Shown piece after piece: positions 1 through 7,378 of a stretch of DNA of 7,535 bases (the first letter of the stretch is position 1; every line of letters begins with the position of its first letter). The translations under genes and the position numbers were made by a program. The notes under the pieces are model-generated. The model was not told the origin of the DNA, made no database searches, and saw nothing but the letters and a program-made list of their open reading frames with translations. The DNA is from Gemmatimonas phototrophica. GTDB lineage: Bacteria > Gemmatimonadota > Gemmatimonadetes > Gemmatimonadales > Gemmatimonadaceae. The stretch spans positions 1-7,535 of the forward strand of contig CAMBRJ010000132.1 in the NCBI GenBank assembly GCA_945870175.1. The letters are read 5' to 3'.

Positions 1-1099
1 GCCGGACGGCGCCTCGCTCTATTTCTGGGCCAGCACTCGGACGCGCACGGAGCTGTATCAGGTGCCAGTGGCTGGCGGCGCGGTGAAGCAGCTGTCTGAC
101 CTTAAGGGATCGGCCGGCATGTTCGGCGCGAGCGAGCCGTCATTCTCAGCGGATGGACGCACCATCGCATTTCCGCGTACGGCGATAGACACCCCCGATG
201 AGGTGTATATCTCGCCACTCGGCGCTCCCTGGGCGCAGACCGCGCTCACCACGTTGCATCCCGAGCTGGCCTCCGTGCGCATGGGCGCCGGCGAAGTGGT
301 GCGCTGGAAGAGCAAGGATGGCATGGAGGCCGAAGGGGTCGTGGTCTATCCGGTGGGCTATCAGCCCGGTAAAAAATATCCGACCGTGGCGATCATTCAC
401 GGTGGGCCGTCGGGCGTGTGGGACGAATCGTTTGCCGCCAGCTGGTACAACCCCGCACAGTTGTACGCGAGCAACGGATGGGTGGTCTTCCTGCCCAATC
501 CGCGCGGTTCGAGCGGCTACGGCGAGAAGTACCTCAGCGCCAACTTCCGTGATTGGGGGAATGGCGACTATCAGGACATTCAGACGGGGCTTAACTCTCT
601 CGTGAAGCGTGGCATTGCCGACTCCACGAAACTGGCCCAGACCGGATGGAGCTATGGTGGCTTCATGAGCGCGTGGACGCTGACACAAACCAATCGGTTC
701 AAGGCGATCTCGGTTGGTGCCGGCCTCACCAATTTGTACTCGATGTATTCCACGAACGACTTGCAGACCGTGCTCGAGGATTACTTCGGCGATGAGCCCT
801 GGAACGATGAAAGTGCCTACCGACGCGCCTCGGCCATGGTGCACATCAAGCAAGCCAAGACGCCGACGATCATTCTGCACGGACAAGCGGATACGCGCGT
901 ACCGATTGGGCAGGCACAGGAATTGTACATGGGACTCAAGAAGAACCATGTCCCGGTAGATCTCGTCTTCTATCCGCGCGAGCCGCATGGACTGCAAGAG
1001 CCGGGGCATGTGCTCGACAAGATGAAACGCGAGTACGAGTTCTTTGCAAAGCACGTGCTCGGCATTGATCTTGCGCCAAAGAAAGCGTACGTGCCGTGA
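1..1099 (+). CDS. S9 family serine peptidase (prolyl oligopeptidase type), C-terminal part, 5' truncated by window edge
   Basis: The frame is open from the left edge (first full codon at position 2) to TGA at 1097-1099, giving 365 residues. S9 enzymes of this type usually have about 650-700 residues, so roughly half is missing. The GTG at 62 is internal, because the reading before it (PDGASLYFWAS...) is already propeller sequence. The first ~90 residues are the last TolB/WD40-like blades (PDGASLYF, SADGRTIAF). The rest is the alpha/beta-hydrolase domain. It has an HGGP oxyanion-type motif at 398-409, the nucleophile Ser in GWSYGG (codon 650-652), Asp in HGQADTRVP (890-892) and His in REPHGL (986-988), so the catalytic triad is complete. 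Known S9 members cut short peptides, often after proline or as acyl-aminoacyl or dipeptidyl peptidases. The exact specificity and any signal peptide cannot be judged without the N-terminus. The stop overlaps the next start, so it is probably co-transcribed with the esterase gene. Confidence 0.93.
   Translation, partial: PDGASLYFWASTRTRTELYQVPVAGGAVKQLSDLKGSAGMFGASEPSFSADGRTIAFPRTAIDTPDEVYISPLGAPWAQTALTTLHPELASVRMGAGEVVRWKSKDGMEAEGVVVYPVGYQPGKKYPTVAIIHGGPSGVWDESFAASWYNPAQLYASNGWVVFLPNPRGSSGYGEKYLSANFRDWGNGDYQDIQTGLNSLVKRGIADSTKLAQTGWSYGGFMSAWTLTQTNRFKAISVGAGLTNLYSMYSTNDLQTVLEDYFGDEPWNDESAYRRASAMVHIKQAKTPTIILHGQADTRVPIGQAQELYMGLKKNHVPVDLVFYPREPHGLQEPGHVLDKMKREYEFFAKHVLGIDLAPKKAYVP
1096..1099 (+). 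other. GTGA stop/start overlap (translational coupling site)
   Basis: The four bases GTGA hold both the GTG start of the esterase gene and the TGA stop of the S9 peptidase gene. No good Shine-Dalgarno sequence precedes the GTG; there is only a purine-rich AAAGAAAG at 1078-1085. Translation of the esterase therefore probably depends on ribosomes finishing the peptidase (inference). The overlap supports an operon and the choice of the GTG start. Confidence 0.7.
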
Positions 1100-2334
1100 T
1101 CATCAAGTCGTCGCTGCGCCGGTGGTGGCGCGCTAACGGACGCGCTGCAGTGTGCGTGCTGGTGCTCTCGCTCTCGTCTGCTGCGGGGGCCCAGTCCGCG
1201 CCCGCCGCCGGCACAATCCAAATTGGCAAGATCGACTCGATCTACTCTGGGACGCTCAAGGAACAGCGTCCGTATTTGGTCTATCTGCCGCCGTCATACA
1301 GCGACACCACGTATCTGCCGCAGCAGTATCCCGTACTGTACGTGCTCGACGGTGATGCGCACTTCCATTCGATCACAGGCGTGCTGCAGTTCTTGAGCTC
1401 CGCACCGAATGCCGTGCTCGCGATGCCGGAGATGATTGTCGTTGCCATTCCGAACACAGACCGCATGCGCGACTTGACGCCGACGCGCGCGGCCCTGGAC
1501 TACGAGGGGAAGGTGTCGGCCGCGTTGAAGACCACCGGTGGAGGACCACGCTTTCTCCAGTTTATGCAGGGCGAGTTGATGCCGCATGTCGAGCGCACGT
1601 ATCGTACGGCCCCCTATCGCGTGTTCGTGGGGCATTCCTTGGGCGGCATCACCGTGATTGACGCCCTGTTTTCCATGCCCACGGCGTTCAACGCGTATGT
1701 GGCCATTGACCCGAGCCTCTGGTGGGACAATCGCGTTTTGCTCAGGCGGGCGCCGGCGATGGTCTCCAAGCCCGGCTTTGCCGGACGCACGCTATTCGTT
1801 GGCCAGGCCAACTCTTTGCAAGCGGGCGACACGACGGTGAACGTGCACTATACATCGATCGCCCAGTTCAATAGCACCGTGAGCACGTTGAACCAATCTG
1901 GACTGCGCTATGGATTCAAGTTCTATGGCGGGGACGATCACGGGTCCGTGCCGCTGATCACGGAATACGACGCGATGCGGTTCATTTTTGACGCGTACAA
2001 GCCCGACATCTTCCGCGCGCTCGACGACCCCTCGTATCTGACCGCACATTTCGCCAAGGTGTCGCACCAGATGGGTTATACGGTGCGCCCGCCCGAGATG
2101 ATGCTGGACCTCCTTGGGCACCTCGCCATGCCGCGCGATACGATCAAGGCGGTCGCGCTGTTGCGCAGCGGCACGGAACAGTACCCGGCCAGTGCCAATG
2201 CGTGGTCGAGCTACGGCGATGCGCTGATGGCGACGTCAAACACAACGCAGGCGATCGCGGCATTCGAGAAAGCGCTGGCCATCAAGCCCGCCCACGCGCA
2301 CGCGATTGCCATGCTCAAAACATTGCGGAAGTAG
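1096..2334 (+). CDS. exported alpha/beta-hydrolase esterase (esterase D/Fes-like) with C-terminal TPR
   Basis: A 412-residue protein starting at GTG 1096. The start fits a signal peptide: a basic segment with RR (residues 8-9) and W-W, a hydrophobic stretch AVCVLVLSLSSAAG, and a probable cleavage after AGA near residue 32. The mature part matches the putative-esterase family (PF00756 type: Fes, IroE, esterase D). It has a YVLDGD motif near residue 90, the nucleophile elbow GHSLGG with Ser181, DPSLWWDN around residues 205-212, and a likely catalytic His282 in GGDDHGS. The acid residue of the triad is not certain from the sequence; some siderophore esterases in this fold use a Ser-His pair. Residues ~335-412 form one and a half to two TPR units, the clearest starting at NAWSSYGDAL (368). 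The tail probably mediates protein contact or oligomerisation (inference). The substrate is unknown; an ester or acyl-peptide is plausible. It lies between peptidase and amidohydrolase genes in the same direction. Confidence 0.87.
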   Translation: MIIKSSLRRWWRANGRAAVCVLVLSLSSAAGAQSAPAAGTIQIGKIDSIYSGTLKEQRPYLVYLPPSYSDTTYLPQQYPVLYVLDGDAHFHSITGVLQFLSSAPNAVLAMPEMIVVAIPNTDRMRDLTPTRAALDYEGKVSAALKTTGGGPRFLQFMQGELMPHVERTYRTAPYRVFVGHSLGGITVIDALFSMPTAFNAYVAIDPSLWWDNRVLLRRAPAMVSKPGFAGRTLFVGQANSLQAGDTTVNVHYTSIAQFNSTVSTLNQSGLRYGFKFYGGDDHGSVPLITEYDAMRFIFDAYKPDIFRALDDPSYLTAHFAKVSHQMGYTVRPPEMMLDLLGHLAMPRDTIKAVALLRSGTEQYPASANAWSSYGDALMATSNTTQAIAAFEKALAIKPAHAHAIAMLKTLRK

Positions 2335-2379
2335 TAGAGCGCCACGCCGTGGTTACAACGGCTCAGCACGAGGTGCGGT

Positions 2380-2391
2380 AGTTCCCGAACT
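2380..2391. repeat. short inverted repeat AGTTC-CC-GAACT in the spacer before the propeller-amidohydrolase gene
   Basis: This is a perfect 5-bp inverted repeat around a 2-bp centre, 20 bp upstream of the ATG at 2411. The second half overlaps a loose direct repeat TTCCCGA (2382-2388 and 2394-2400, 12 bp apart). It could be a small operator or a chance palindrome. The 76-bp spacer (2335-2410) contains no convincing -10/-35 pair, tRNA or terminator with a T-run. Confidence 0.25.
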
Positions 2392-2398
2392 CTTTCCC

Positions 2399-2403
2399 GA
2401 GAG
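2399..2403 (+). promoter_or_regulatory. weak ribosome binding site GAGAG
   Basis: A GAGAG element lies 7 bp before the ATG at 2411. It is only a partial match to the anti-Shine-Dalgarno, but it is well spaced and supports 2411 over the in-frame upstream ATG at 2306, which lies inside the esterase gene and lacks a leader-like sequence. Confidence 0.4.
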
Positions 2404-2410
2404 CACGTTC

Positions 2411-5400
2411 ATGCGTATTCGCTCAACTGGTTTTCTCGCCTCTCTGGCGCTGCTCACGTGGAGCATGGCGCCCACCGCAGCGCAGGCGCAGGCGCCATCT
2501 GATACGGCCTGGGATGCGACGAAAGCGCGCGGCAAAACCCGCGAGATCAACTTTACGACGACCGAGGGAACGTGGACGTCGGTCGATGTGTCGTCTGACG
2601 GCAAGTGGATTGTGTTTGATCTGGCCAGTCAGGTGTATCGTATGCCGGCCGGCGGCGGGACGGCGGAGTGTCTCACGCAGAACAGCGGCGTGGCGTCAAA
2701 CTATCATCCGCGCATTTCGCCCGACGGAAAGTCGATTGCGTTCATTTCGGATCGGAAAGGCCATTTCAGCCTGTGGGTGATGGATATCGATGGCGCCAAC
2801 CCGAAACCGGTCGCCCTTGAACCCGCCGTGCGATTCGCCTTTCCACAGTGGACCGCCGACAATCAGTACGTCATCGCCACGCGCTTGACCGGTTTTGGCA
2901 CACGCAACCTCGTGATGTTTCACAAGGATGGCGGCACCGGTGTCACGCTCGTTAAGGGTGAAGTGGGAAAGATGCCGTTCCGTACAGCGATCACGGCCGA
3001 CGGTCGTTATCTGTACTACGACGCGTACACGGCACATCCGACTGGGTTCTGGGGTCAAGACGATGTCCTGAAGGGCACCGTGCAGATCCATCGGTACGAA
3101 ATGGCCACAGGAGTGGTGCGGCCCATCACCTCTGGTGAATCGCAGCAGCAAGACCGCGCGACCAGCGGTGGCGCATACGGGGCAGAGCCCAGTCCAGATG
3201 GACGGTGGCTGGCGTTCGTGCGCAAAGTGCCGAATGGCACACTGGAATACAAAGGCAATAAGTTCGGACCGCGCAGCGCGCTGTGGCTACGGGACCTTCG
3301 CCTCGGCACAGAACGGCTGATCATGGATCCGGTGGAGATGGATCTCTCGGAAGAAAGTATTCCGTTGAATGGTTCGTATCCCATGTATCGATGGGCGTCC
3401 GACGGAAAATCCATTGTTATTCATCAGGGCGGCAAGATCCGGCGGCTCGATGTGGCCACTGGAACGATTGCGACGATTCCGTTCTCGGCGCGCGTGCAGC
3501 GAACGATCTCGGAGCAGGTGGCGACGAAGAGTCGTATTAGCGACGCCGCGTTCGATACGCGCTTCATTCGATGGGCGACGGCCGCACCCGACGGTAAGAC
3601 GCTGGCGTTCCAGGCACTTGGGCGCATCTGGCTGCAGTCGCTGCCGGCCGGAACACCGCGTCGTTTGACGACGGCCACCTTCGAGCCGTTTGAGTTTCAA
3701 CCCTCGTGGTCGCCAGATGGGCGTACCATTGCGTTTACGACTGTTGACGCGACGAATCGCGGCGCGCTCTGGCGCGTAGCGGCGACGGGCGGCGCACCGC
3801 AGCGCCTCACGAAGGAACCGGGTGAGTATCTGAATCCCGCGTGGACACCCGATGGCAGTCAACTGGTCGTGGCGCGCGGAAGTGGCGCCACGGCTCGCGC
3901 GTCGTCGCTGAGCCGAGATGGTTACTTCGACATCGTGCGGATGCCGGCCGTGGGGGGCGATGAAACCGATATCGCACAGCTGGTGGCCGGGCCGATGGGC
4001 TTTGCCGAAATCCGGCCGACGGTCGCGCCGGACGGGCGGGTGCACTGGTCAGCAGCCAAGGTGTTTGGTCCGCCCGACGGCAGTGGACGTCCGCCCGTTG
4101 GCGTGGAGGTGTCGTCGGTGCGACTGGACGGCACCGACCGCAAGGTGCACGCCCATGTGAAGGATGCCGACGATGCCGCGCTCTCGCCGGACGGTCGATG
4201 GATTTCGTTCATGCAGGGCGCGAACGTGTATGTCGCTCCGATGCCGATTGGTGGCGCCGGCGATCAGGTGCCGATGATCGCCAAGGGAGGCGGTGCGTTC
4301 TCGGCGACACCGGTGAGCACGGAGGGCGGGTTGTTGCCGCACTGGCGGAACGCGACCACCGTGGACTTTGCCAGCGCCAACCGGTTCTTCGCGTACGACG
4401 TCGCCCGCAAGCATACGGATACGATCACGGTGACGCTCACCACGCCGCGGGCGATCCCGGCGGGCTCGATCGCGCTGACGAACGCGCGTATCGTCACGCT
4501 CGATCACGCGAAGGTGATCAACAAGGGCACCATTGTGGTGAAGGCGGGGCGCATCACCTGCGTCGGCAACTGCAGCACGAGTGGCGTAGACAAAATCGTG
4601 AATGTCTCCGGCAAGACGATCATCCCAGGCTGGGTAGACATGCACGCGCATCATCATCGCGAGCACATGGGGATGATGCCGAAGAACAACTTTGAATCGG
4701 CCATCTACCTCGCGTACGGCGTGACCACCACGAGCGACCCGTCAACGAACTCACTCGCCGCGTTCCCGACCGCAGAGTTGGTGGAGGCCGGTGAGATGGT
4801 TGGACCGCGCATATTCAGTGTGGCCGAAGCGCTCACCGCCGGAGACCGCGGGATGACGAATGACATTAGCTCGCGCGACATCGCGGTGAAGGATCTGCGT
4901 CGCCGCATGACGTGGGGCGCCGTATTGTTGAAGCAGTACCTGCAGCCCACGCGCCAGCAGCGGCAGTGGTCGGTGGATGCGGCGCGCGAGCTTGGATTGC
5001 GCGTCACGGCAGAAGGCAGCGATGACTGGAACTACAAGCTTGGCATGGTGATGGACGGGCACAACGGTGGCGAGCATGTGACGGTGCAGTCGCCGCTCTA
5101 CGCCGATATCACGACCTTCCTGGGGCAGGCCAAGTACTTCTACTCGCACACGCCGCTCGTGAGTGGCTTCGGCGCGTGGAACGAGGAATACTGGTGGCAG
5201 GAGAGCTCGGTGTGGCAGGATCCCAAACAGGGAAAGTGGATTCCCTGGCGCCAGCTCATTCCGCACACGCGGCGCTTTGTGATGCGCCCCGAGACGGATT
5301 ACTCCAAGGATATCATGTCGCAGCAGGTGGCCGACGTGATTGCCGCCGGTGGCTACTCCGCGGTGGGTTCACACGGGCAGCAGCCTGGCCTTGGGTCGCA

Positions 5401-5722
5401 TTGGGATGTGTGGATGGCCGCCAAGGCGAACGGAAACATGACCGCGCTCGAAATCGCCTCCATGCATGGCGCGATGTTTCTCGGCATGGAAAACGACCTT
5501 GGCTCGGTGACCGTTGGAAAACTCGCCGATTTGATGATTCTCAACGCAAACCCGCTCGAGAACATTCGTAACACCGCGAATATCCGGTATGTGATGAAGG
5601 GCGGTACGCTCTACGACGCCAACTCGCTCGACGAGATTTGGCCGCGCGCACGTCCGTACGGTGACAACTATTGGTACGTGAAGGAGATGTACGCGCCAAG
5701 CAACAAGTCGGTTATTCGGTAG
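2411..5722 (+). CDS. exported TolB/PD40 beta-propeller-amidohydrolase fusion protein
   Basis: A 1103-residue protein. The ATG at 2411 is chosen because a signal peptide follows at once (MRIRSTGFLASLALLTW..., cleavage near AQAQA, residue ~27). Residues ~40-680 hold about ten PD40/TolB-type blade motifs, for example SSDGKW (61), SPDGKSIAF (103), SPDGRTIAF and the last, SPDGRWISF (592). That is enough for two stacked propellers or one large one. From ~686 an amidohydrolase domain begins (IALTNARIVTLD). It has PGWVDMHAH with His745 and His747, a candidate carboxylated Lys841 (LLKQYLQP), Glu868 (VTAEG), GHNGGEH with His884 and His889, YSHTPL with His913, VGSHGQ with His988, and GSHWDVW. The end has the usual GKLADLMILNANPLE closing strand. 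The domain order and motifs match a widespread bacterial 'amidohydrolase with PD40' family whose substrate I do not know. Such enzymes hydrolyse amide or peptide-like bonds with a metal centre; the propeller probably gates or binds substrate, as in tricorn and S9 peptidases (inference). Confidence 0.9.
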   Translation: MRIRSTGFLASLALLTWSMAPTAAQAQAPSDTAWDATKARGKTREINFTTTEGTWTSVDVSSDGKWIVFDLASQVYRMPAGGGTAECLTQNSGVASNYHPRISPDGKSIAFISDRKGHFSLWVMDIDGANPKPVALEPAVRFAFPQWTADNQYVIATRLTGFGTRNLVMFHKDGGTGVTLVKGEVGKMPFRTAITADGRYLYYDAYTAHPTGFWGQDDVLKGTVQIHRYEMATGVVRPITSGESQQQDRATSGGAYGAEPSPDGRWLAFVRKVPNGTLEYKGNKFGPRSALWLRDLRLGTERLIMDPVEMDLSEESIPLNGSYPMYRWASDGKSIVIHQGGKIRRLDVATGTIATIPFSARVQRTISEQVATKSRISDAAFDTRFIRWATAAPDGKTLAFQALGRIWLQSLPAGTPRRLTTATFEPFEFQPSWSPDGRTIAFTTVDATNRGALWRVAATGGAPQRLTKEPGEYLNPAWTPDGSQLVVARGSGATARASSLSRDGYFDIVRMPAVGGDETDIAQLVAGPMGFAEIRPTVAPDGRVHWSAAKVFGPPDGSGRPPVGVEVSSVRLDGTDRKVHAHVKDADDAALSPDGRWISFMQGANVYVAPMPIGGAGDQVPMIAKGGGAFSATPVSTEGGLLPHWRNATTVDFASANRFFAYDVARKHTDTITVTLTTPRAIPAGSIALTNARIVTLDHAKVINKGTIVVKAGRITCVGNCSTSGVDKIVNVSGKTIIPGWVDMHAHHHREHMGMMPKNNFESAIYLAYGVTTTSDPSTNSLAAFPTAELVEAGEMVGPRIFSVAEALTAGDRGMTNDISSRDIAVKDLRRRMTWGAVLLKQYLQPTRQQRQWSVDAARELGLRVTAEGSDDWNYKLGMVMDGHNGGEHVTVQSPLYADITTFLGQAKYFYSHTPLVSGFGAWNEEYWWQESSVWQDPKQGKWIPWRQLIPHTRRFVMRPETDYSKDIMSQQVADVIAAGGYSAVGSHGQQPGLGSHWDVWMAAKANGNMTALEIASMHGAMFLGMENDLGSVTVGKLADLMILNANPLENIRNTANIRYVMKGGTLYDANSLDEIWPRARPYGDNYWYVKEMYAPSNKSVIR

Positions 5723-5726
5723 GTAG
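5721..5726 (+). promoter_or_regulatory. ribosome binding site AGGTAG before the D-aminoacylase-like gene
   Basis: AGGTAG overlaps the stop codon (5720-5722) of the upstream gene and stands 6 bp before the ATG at 5733. That spacing favours 5733 over the second in-frame ATG at 5739, which would be 12 bp away. The overlap with the preceding stop suggests re-initiation by the same ribosomes. Confidence 0.5.
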
Positions 5727-5732
5727 AGCCCC

Positions 5733-7361
5733 ATGCTCATGCGTCGTCTCGCTGTACTCCTCATGGGTGCTCCGCTTATGCTCGTGGCGCAACCTGCCAC
5801 GGCGCCGCGTGCCGTCGAACGCTACGATGTGGTGATTTCTGGAGGGCGCATCGTGGACGGCAGTGGAAGGCCCGCCTATGCCGGCGACATCGGCGTGCGC
5901 GGTGGATGGATTACGCGCATCGCACCAGCGGGGGCGCTCAAGGGCGCCACGGCCACGACGCGCATTGACGCCACGAGACTCGTGGTGGCGCCCGGCTTTG
6001 TCGACGTGCACTCGCACAGTTTGGAGGAATCGTTCAAGACGCCCAATCGCCTCAACGAAGGCGTGGTGCGTATGGGGGTGACGACGATTGTGGGCGGGCC
6101 GGATGGCTACTTCGCGCCGTTCCACATGCGTATGATCCTCGATTCACTCCGGCATCATGGGTCCGGTACCAACGTGGCGATGTACATTGGCCATAATGGT
6201 ATTCGTGAGGCCGTGATGGGGCACGCGCAGCGCGCTCCCACCGCCGCCGAACTCAAGCGCATGAAGGCGATGGTGCGCGAAGGGATGGAACTCGGCGCGG
6301 TGGGCTTGAGCACCGGCCTTATGTACGACCCTGGCATGTACGGCACGACGGACGAAGTGGTGGCACTGGCGAAAGAAGTGACGCCGTTCCGTGGTATTTA
6401 CGACTCGCATGTGCGCGATCCGGGACATCATCTCATCGCGTCGGATCGTGAAGCTATCGAAATCGGTGAGCGTGCCGGCATTTCGCCCAAGATTGCTCAC
6501 GAGAAAGTGGTGGGGCTCGAAAACGCCGGGTTGCTTGCACAAGTGATCGGACTCGTGAACGCCGCGCGCGCGCGCGGCGTGAATGCGGTGACCGACCAGT
6601 ATCCCTATGACGGCGCGGCGACGGCGCATGTCGCGGATCTGGTGGTGGTGCCGGCTCATATGGCCAAGCGCCCAGGCTTTGATGTGCGCGTCGCACTGCG
6701 CGACCGCGCGCAGCGGGCGTTGTTGAAAGTCGCGAGCGAAAACGGCGTGAATGGCGGCTTCGCCTGGCTCAAGGCGACCGGCTATTCGCAGATGCGCATC
6801 ACCACGAGCGATGATGAACCTGCGCTCGTGGGGCAGTACCTCTCAGAACTCGCGAAAGCGCGCAAGGTCGATCCGTTTGATCTGGTGGCCGATCTCATTC
6901 TCACGCCGAAGCAGCCGGTGGGTGTTACGCTCGGTGCCGTGCGCGAAGTGGATGTGCGCGGCCTGCTCGTGCAGCCATGGAACATGGTGGCGAGCGATGG
7001 CGCCTATGTGGATCCCACAGAGAAAACGCGTGGCCATCCGCGTTCCGCTGGGACATTCCCGCGCGTGCTGGGTCGATATGTGCGGGAGCAGCATGTGCTC
7101 ACTCTCGAAGACGCCGTGCGCAAGATGACGTCATTCCCAGCGGAGTATGTAGGGCTCCACGACCGTGGGCGTGTGCAGGAAGGACTGGCTGCCGATATTA
7201 CGATCTTCGATGCCACGACGATCATTGATCGATCGACGTGGAGTGCGCCGTCGCGTATGGCGACGGGCGTGGTGCACGTGCTCGTGGGCGGCGTGGCGGT
7301 GATGCGCAATGGCGCCATGACCGGTGCGGCGCCGGGGCGGTTCCTCGCGGCGCGTCAGTAG
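5733..7361 (+). CDS. exported N-acyl-D-amino-acid deacylase-like amidohydrolase
   Basis: A 542-residue protein with a short signal peptide (MLMRRLAVLLMGAPLMLVA, cut near residues 19-24); ATG 5739 is a possible alternative start. After YDVVISGGRIVDGSG come the family marks of D-aminoacylases. These are PGFVDVHSH (His93, His95), GVTTIVGGPDG (Asp124), GAVGLSTGLMYDPG, YDSHVRD (His226), KIAHEKVVG (His256), DQYPYDGAAT and MVASDGAYVD (Asp422). The C-terminus reads HPRSAGTFPRVLGRYVRE, then a conserved KMTSFPAEYVGL segment, and ends in the beta-sandwich closing strands. Known relatives are zinc enzymes that remove the acyl group from N-acyl-D-amino acids; classical ones have about 480-500 residues and are often cytoplasmic. 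Here the classical bridging Cys is replaced by Asp124, so substrate and metal binding may differ. It sits 10 bp after the propeller-amidohydrolase gene. Other members of the amidohydrolase-3 family (dihydroorotase or hydantoinase types) are less likely given the SDG...HPR...GTFPR block. Confidence 0.87.
   Translation: MLMRRLAVLLMGAPLMLVAQPATAPRAVERYDVVISGGRIVDGSGRPAYAGDIGVRGGWITRIAPAGALKGATATTRIDATRLVVAPGFVDVHSHSLEESFKTPNRLNEGVVRMGVTTIVGGPDGYFAPFHMRMILDSLRHHGSGTNVAMYIGHNGIREAVMGHAQRAPTAAELKRMKAMVREGMELGAVGLSTGLMYDPGMYGTTDEVVALAKEVTPFRGIYDSHVRDPGHHLIASDREAIEIGERAGISPKIAHEKVVGLENAGLLAQVIGLVNAARARGVNAVTDQYPYDGAATAHVADLVVVPAHMAKRPGFDVRVALRDRAQRALLKVASENGVNGGFAWLKATGYSQMRITTSDDEPALVGQYLSELAKARKVDPFDLVADLILTPKQPVGVTLGAVREVDVRGLLVQPWNMVASDGAYVDPTEKTRGHPRSAGTFPRVLGRYVREQHVLTLEDAVRKMTSFPAEYVGLHDRGRVQEGLAADITIFDATTIIDRSTWSAPSRMATGVVHVLVGGVAVMRNGAMTGAAPGRFLAARQ
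6559..6578. repeat. 20-bp perfect palindrome with a CG-alternating core inside the deacylase gene
   Basis: The sequence from ACGCCGCG to CGCGGCGT is its own reverse complement over all 20 bases, with an alternating CG core at 6563-6574. It encodes the NAARARGV segment, where Ala and Arg codons (GCG, CGC) naturally create CG runs. It is therefore most simply a by-product of codon use, though the core has Z-DNA and cruciform potential. Confidence 0.6.
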
Positions 7362-7365
7362 GAAG

Positions 7366-7378
7366 AACCGCGCCGGTT
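7366..7378. terminator. small hairpin in the convergent gap, possible weak bidirectional terminator
   Basis: AACCG (7366-7370), a CGC loop and CGGTT (7374-7378) form a perfect 5-bp stem. It lies between the stop of the deacylase gene at 7361 and the stop of the minus-strand gene at 7377. The position fits a shared terminator, but the stem is short. The T-rich tail is poor on the plus side (AGTTGTTG) and only slightly better on the minus side (CTTCCT), so it may not terminate efficiently. Confidence 0.3.

Noticed and set aside
62..64. GTG as the start of the S9 peptidase gene
   Set aside because: The frame continues open to the window edge with propeller sequence, so this is an internal Val codon.
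146..1054. 302-codon open frame on the minus strand opposite the S9 peptidase
   Set aside because: It lies opposite a clearly conserved catalytic domain. Its translation is rich in Arg/His with no recognisable motif, typical of antisense frames in GC-rich genes.
2341..2352. CCACG-C-CGTGG palindrome just after the esterase stop as a terminator
   Set aside because: The centre is a single base, so the hairpin would lose its inner pairs, and no T-run follows.
2306..2410. Upstream in-frame ATG extending the propeller-amidohydrolase by 35 residues
   Set aside because: The extension overlaps the esterase gene, has no leader-like character and would bury a good signal peptide that starts at 2411.
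3287..4666. Two long minus-strand open frames (252 and 205 codons) opposite the propeller region
   Set aside because: Low-complexity Arg-rich translations opposite good TolB blade motifs; no ribosome binding site or domain seen.
7223..7236. GATC/CGAT repeat cluster as a methylation or origin-like site
   Set aside because: Only two overlapping GATC sites inside coding sequence, explained by the Ile-Asp-Arg-Ser codons.
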